A DNA stretch of 6,467 nucleotides, from contig JBCDKJ010000108.1 in the NCBI GenBank assembly GCA_038746745.1, positions 1 to 6,467 on the forward strand, written 5' to 3'. The stretch comes from JANQIO01 sp038746745 (GTDB lineage: Bacteria; Pseudomonadota; Gammaproteobacteria; Pseudomonadales; Halieaceae). Made by a program: the position numbers and the translations under genes. The stretch's first letter is position 1; each line of letters opens with the position of its first letter. Positions 6,083 to 6,467 of this stretch are shown piece after piece. The notes beneath the pieces were generated by a model. The model was not told where the DNA came from. It ran no database searches and saw only the letters and a program-made list of their open reading frames with translations.

Positions 6083-6467
6083 TCAGACGCCCAGTAGTGG
6101 CGCCATCGCCGGGGAGACCAAGGCGCGAAAGCGATCATCTTCACGCACGACCAGATATACCGCCAACTGCTCTTTTTCAGCCAGTGCCATCGCGGCATCT
6201 GCACCCAGCACGGTAAGTGCGGTTGCCCAGGCATCTGCCATGGTCGCACTGGAGTGGATCACCGTCACGGATACCAGTTCATGTCGAACCGGTGATCCCG
6301 TGCGCGGGTCAATGGTGTGCGAGTAGCGAACACCGTCCACTTCAAAAAAGTTTCGGTAATCACCCGAAGTCGCCAGCGCAGCGTCTGACAGGAGGATGGT
6401 CTCCTGCACGGAGCGCCCTACATCAAGCGCTGTGTCCGGTGCGGGTTTTTCTATTGCAATCCGCCAG
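6083..6467 (-). CDS. apbE: FAD:protein FMN transferase ApbE (partial, 5' end beyond the window)
   Basis: Flavin transferase that links FMN from FAD to a threonine of target proteins, here presumably NqrB and NqrC of Na+-NQR. The C-terminal 127 residues are visible; the family usually has about 330-350. The frame stays open to the right edge, and the first visible residues WRIAIEKP match the family's strand before the catalytic core. Further along are the hallmark SGDYRNFFEVDG, the motif YSHTIDPRTGSPV, and SSATMADAWATALTVLG, in which the Asp of MADA is a conserved Mg2+ ligand. All expected C-terminal motifs look intact. The protein normally lies in the periplasm, often lipid-anchored, but the signal peptide would be outside the window. 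An internal GTG at 6409 is only a valine codon. The gene ends in TGA, then a 69-bp gap leads to nqrM. Confidence 0.94.
   Translation of the reverse strand, partial: WRIAIEKPAPDTALDVGRSVQETILLSDAALATSGDYRNFFEVDGVRYSHTIDPRTGSPVRHELVSVTVIHSSATMADAWATALTVLGADAAMALAEKEQLAVYLVVREDDRFRALVSPAMAPLLGV

Noticed and set aside
5746..6326. Plus-strand ORFs over nqrM and apbE
   Set aside because: They are antisense to genes with clear NqrM and ApbE signatures and have no independent support.

Overview
This window looks like a chromosomal core segment of a gammaproteobacterium, probably aquatic or marine. The sequence is GC-rich, and most of its proteins are close to Pseudomonas-type or Cellvibrionales-type homologues. 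The linkage of a Na+-NQR maturation tail (apbE, nqrM), the lipoprotein exporter lolCDE, a DUF2062 membrane protein and comEC is one I recall from Pseudomonas-like genomes. The genus assignment is inference only. I see no mobile element, CRISPR array, tRNA, rRNA or phage gene.

Layout, left to right. Positions 1-1743 (minus) hold most of comEC, the inner-membrane DNA uptake channel; its C-terminal end is cut off by the left edge. Positions 1810-2436 (plus) hold a DUF2062 membrane protein, divergent from comEC across a gap of about 65 bp. Positions 2339-5524 (minus) are a tightly overlapping lolC-lolD-lolE operon, transcribed from right to left. Its last gene, lolE, runs tail to tail into the DUF2062 gene and overlaps it by 98 bp. 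Positions 5525-5734 are an intergenic spacer with a candidate extended -10 promoter for lolCDE and a short tract of degenerate ~15-bp repeats, which lies inside a doubtful small plus-strand ORF. Positions 5735-6013 (minus) are nqrM, and positions 6083-6467 (minus) are the C-terminal part of apbE, whose 5' part lies beyond the right edge.

Functionally there are three modules. ApbE covalently attaches FMN to NqrB and NqrC, and NqrM helps install the iron centre of the Na+-translocating NADH:quinone oxidoreductase. The nqrABCDEF genes are therefore expected just beyond the right edge. LolCDE extracts mature lipoproteins from the inner membrane and passes them to LolA. ComEC moves single-stranded DNA into the cytoplasm during natural transformation. 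The DUF2062 protein has no established function.

Overall this is an ordinary housekeeping region. I found no convincing undescribed system. The points most worth checking are the antiparallel coding overlap at the DUF2062/lolE 3' ends, the repeat tract upstream of lolC, and the persistent but unexplained DUF2062 neighbour.
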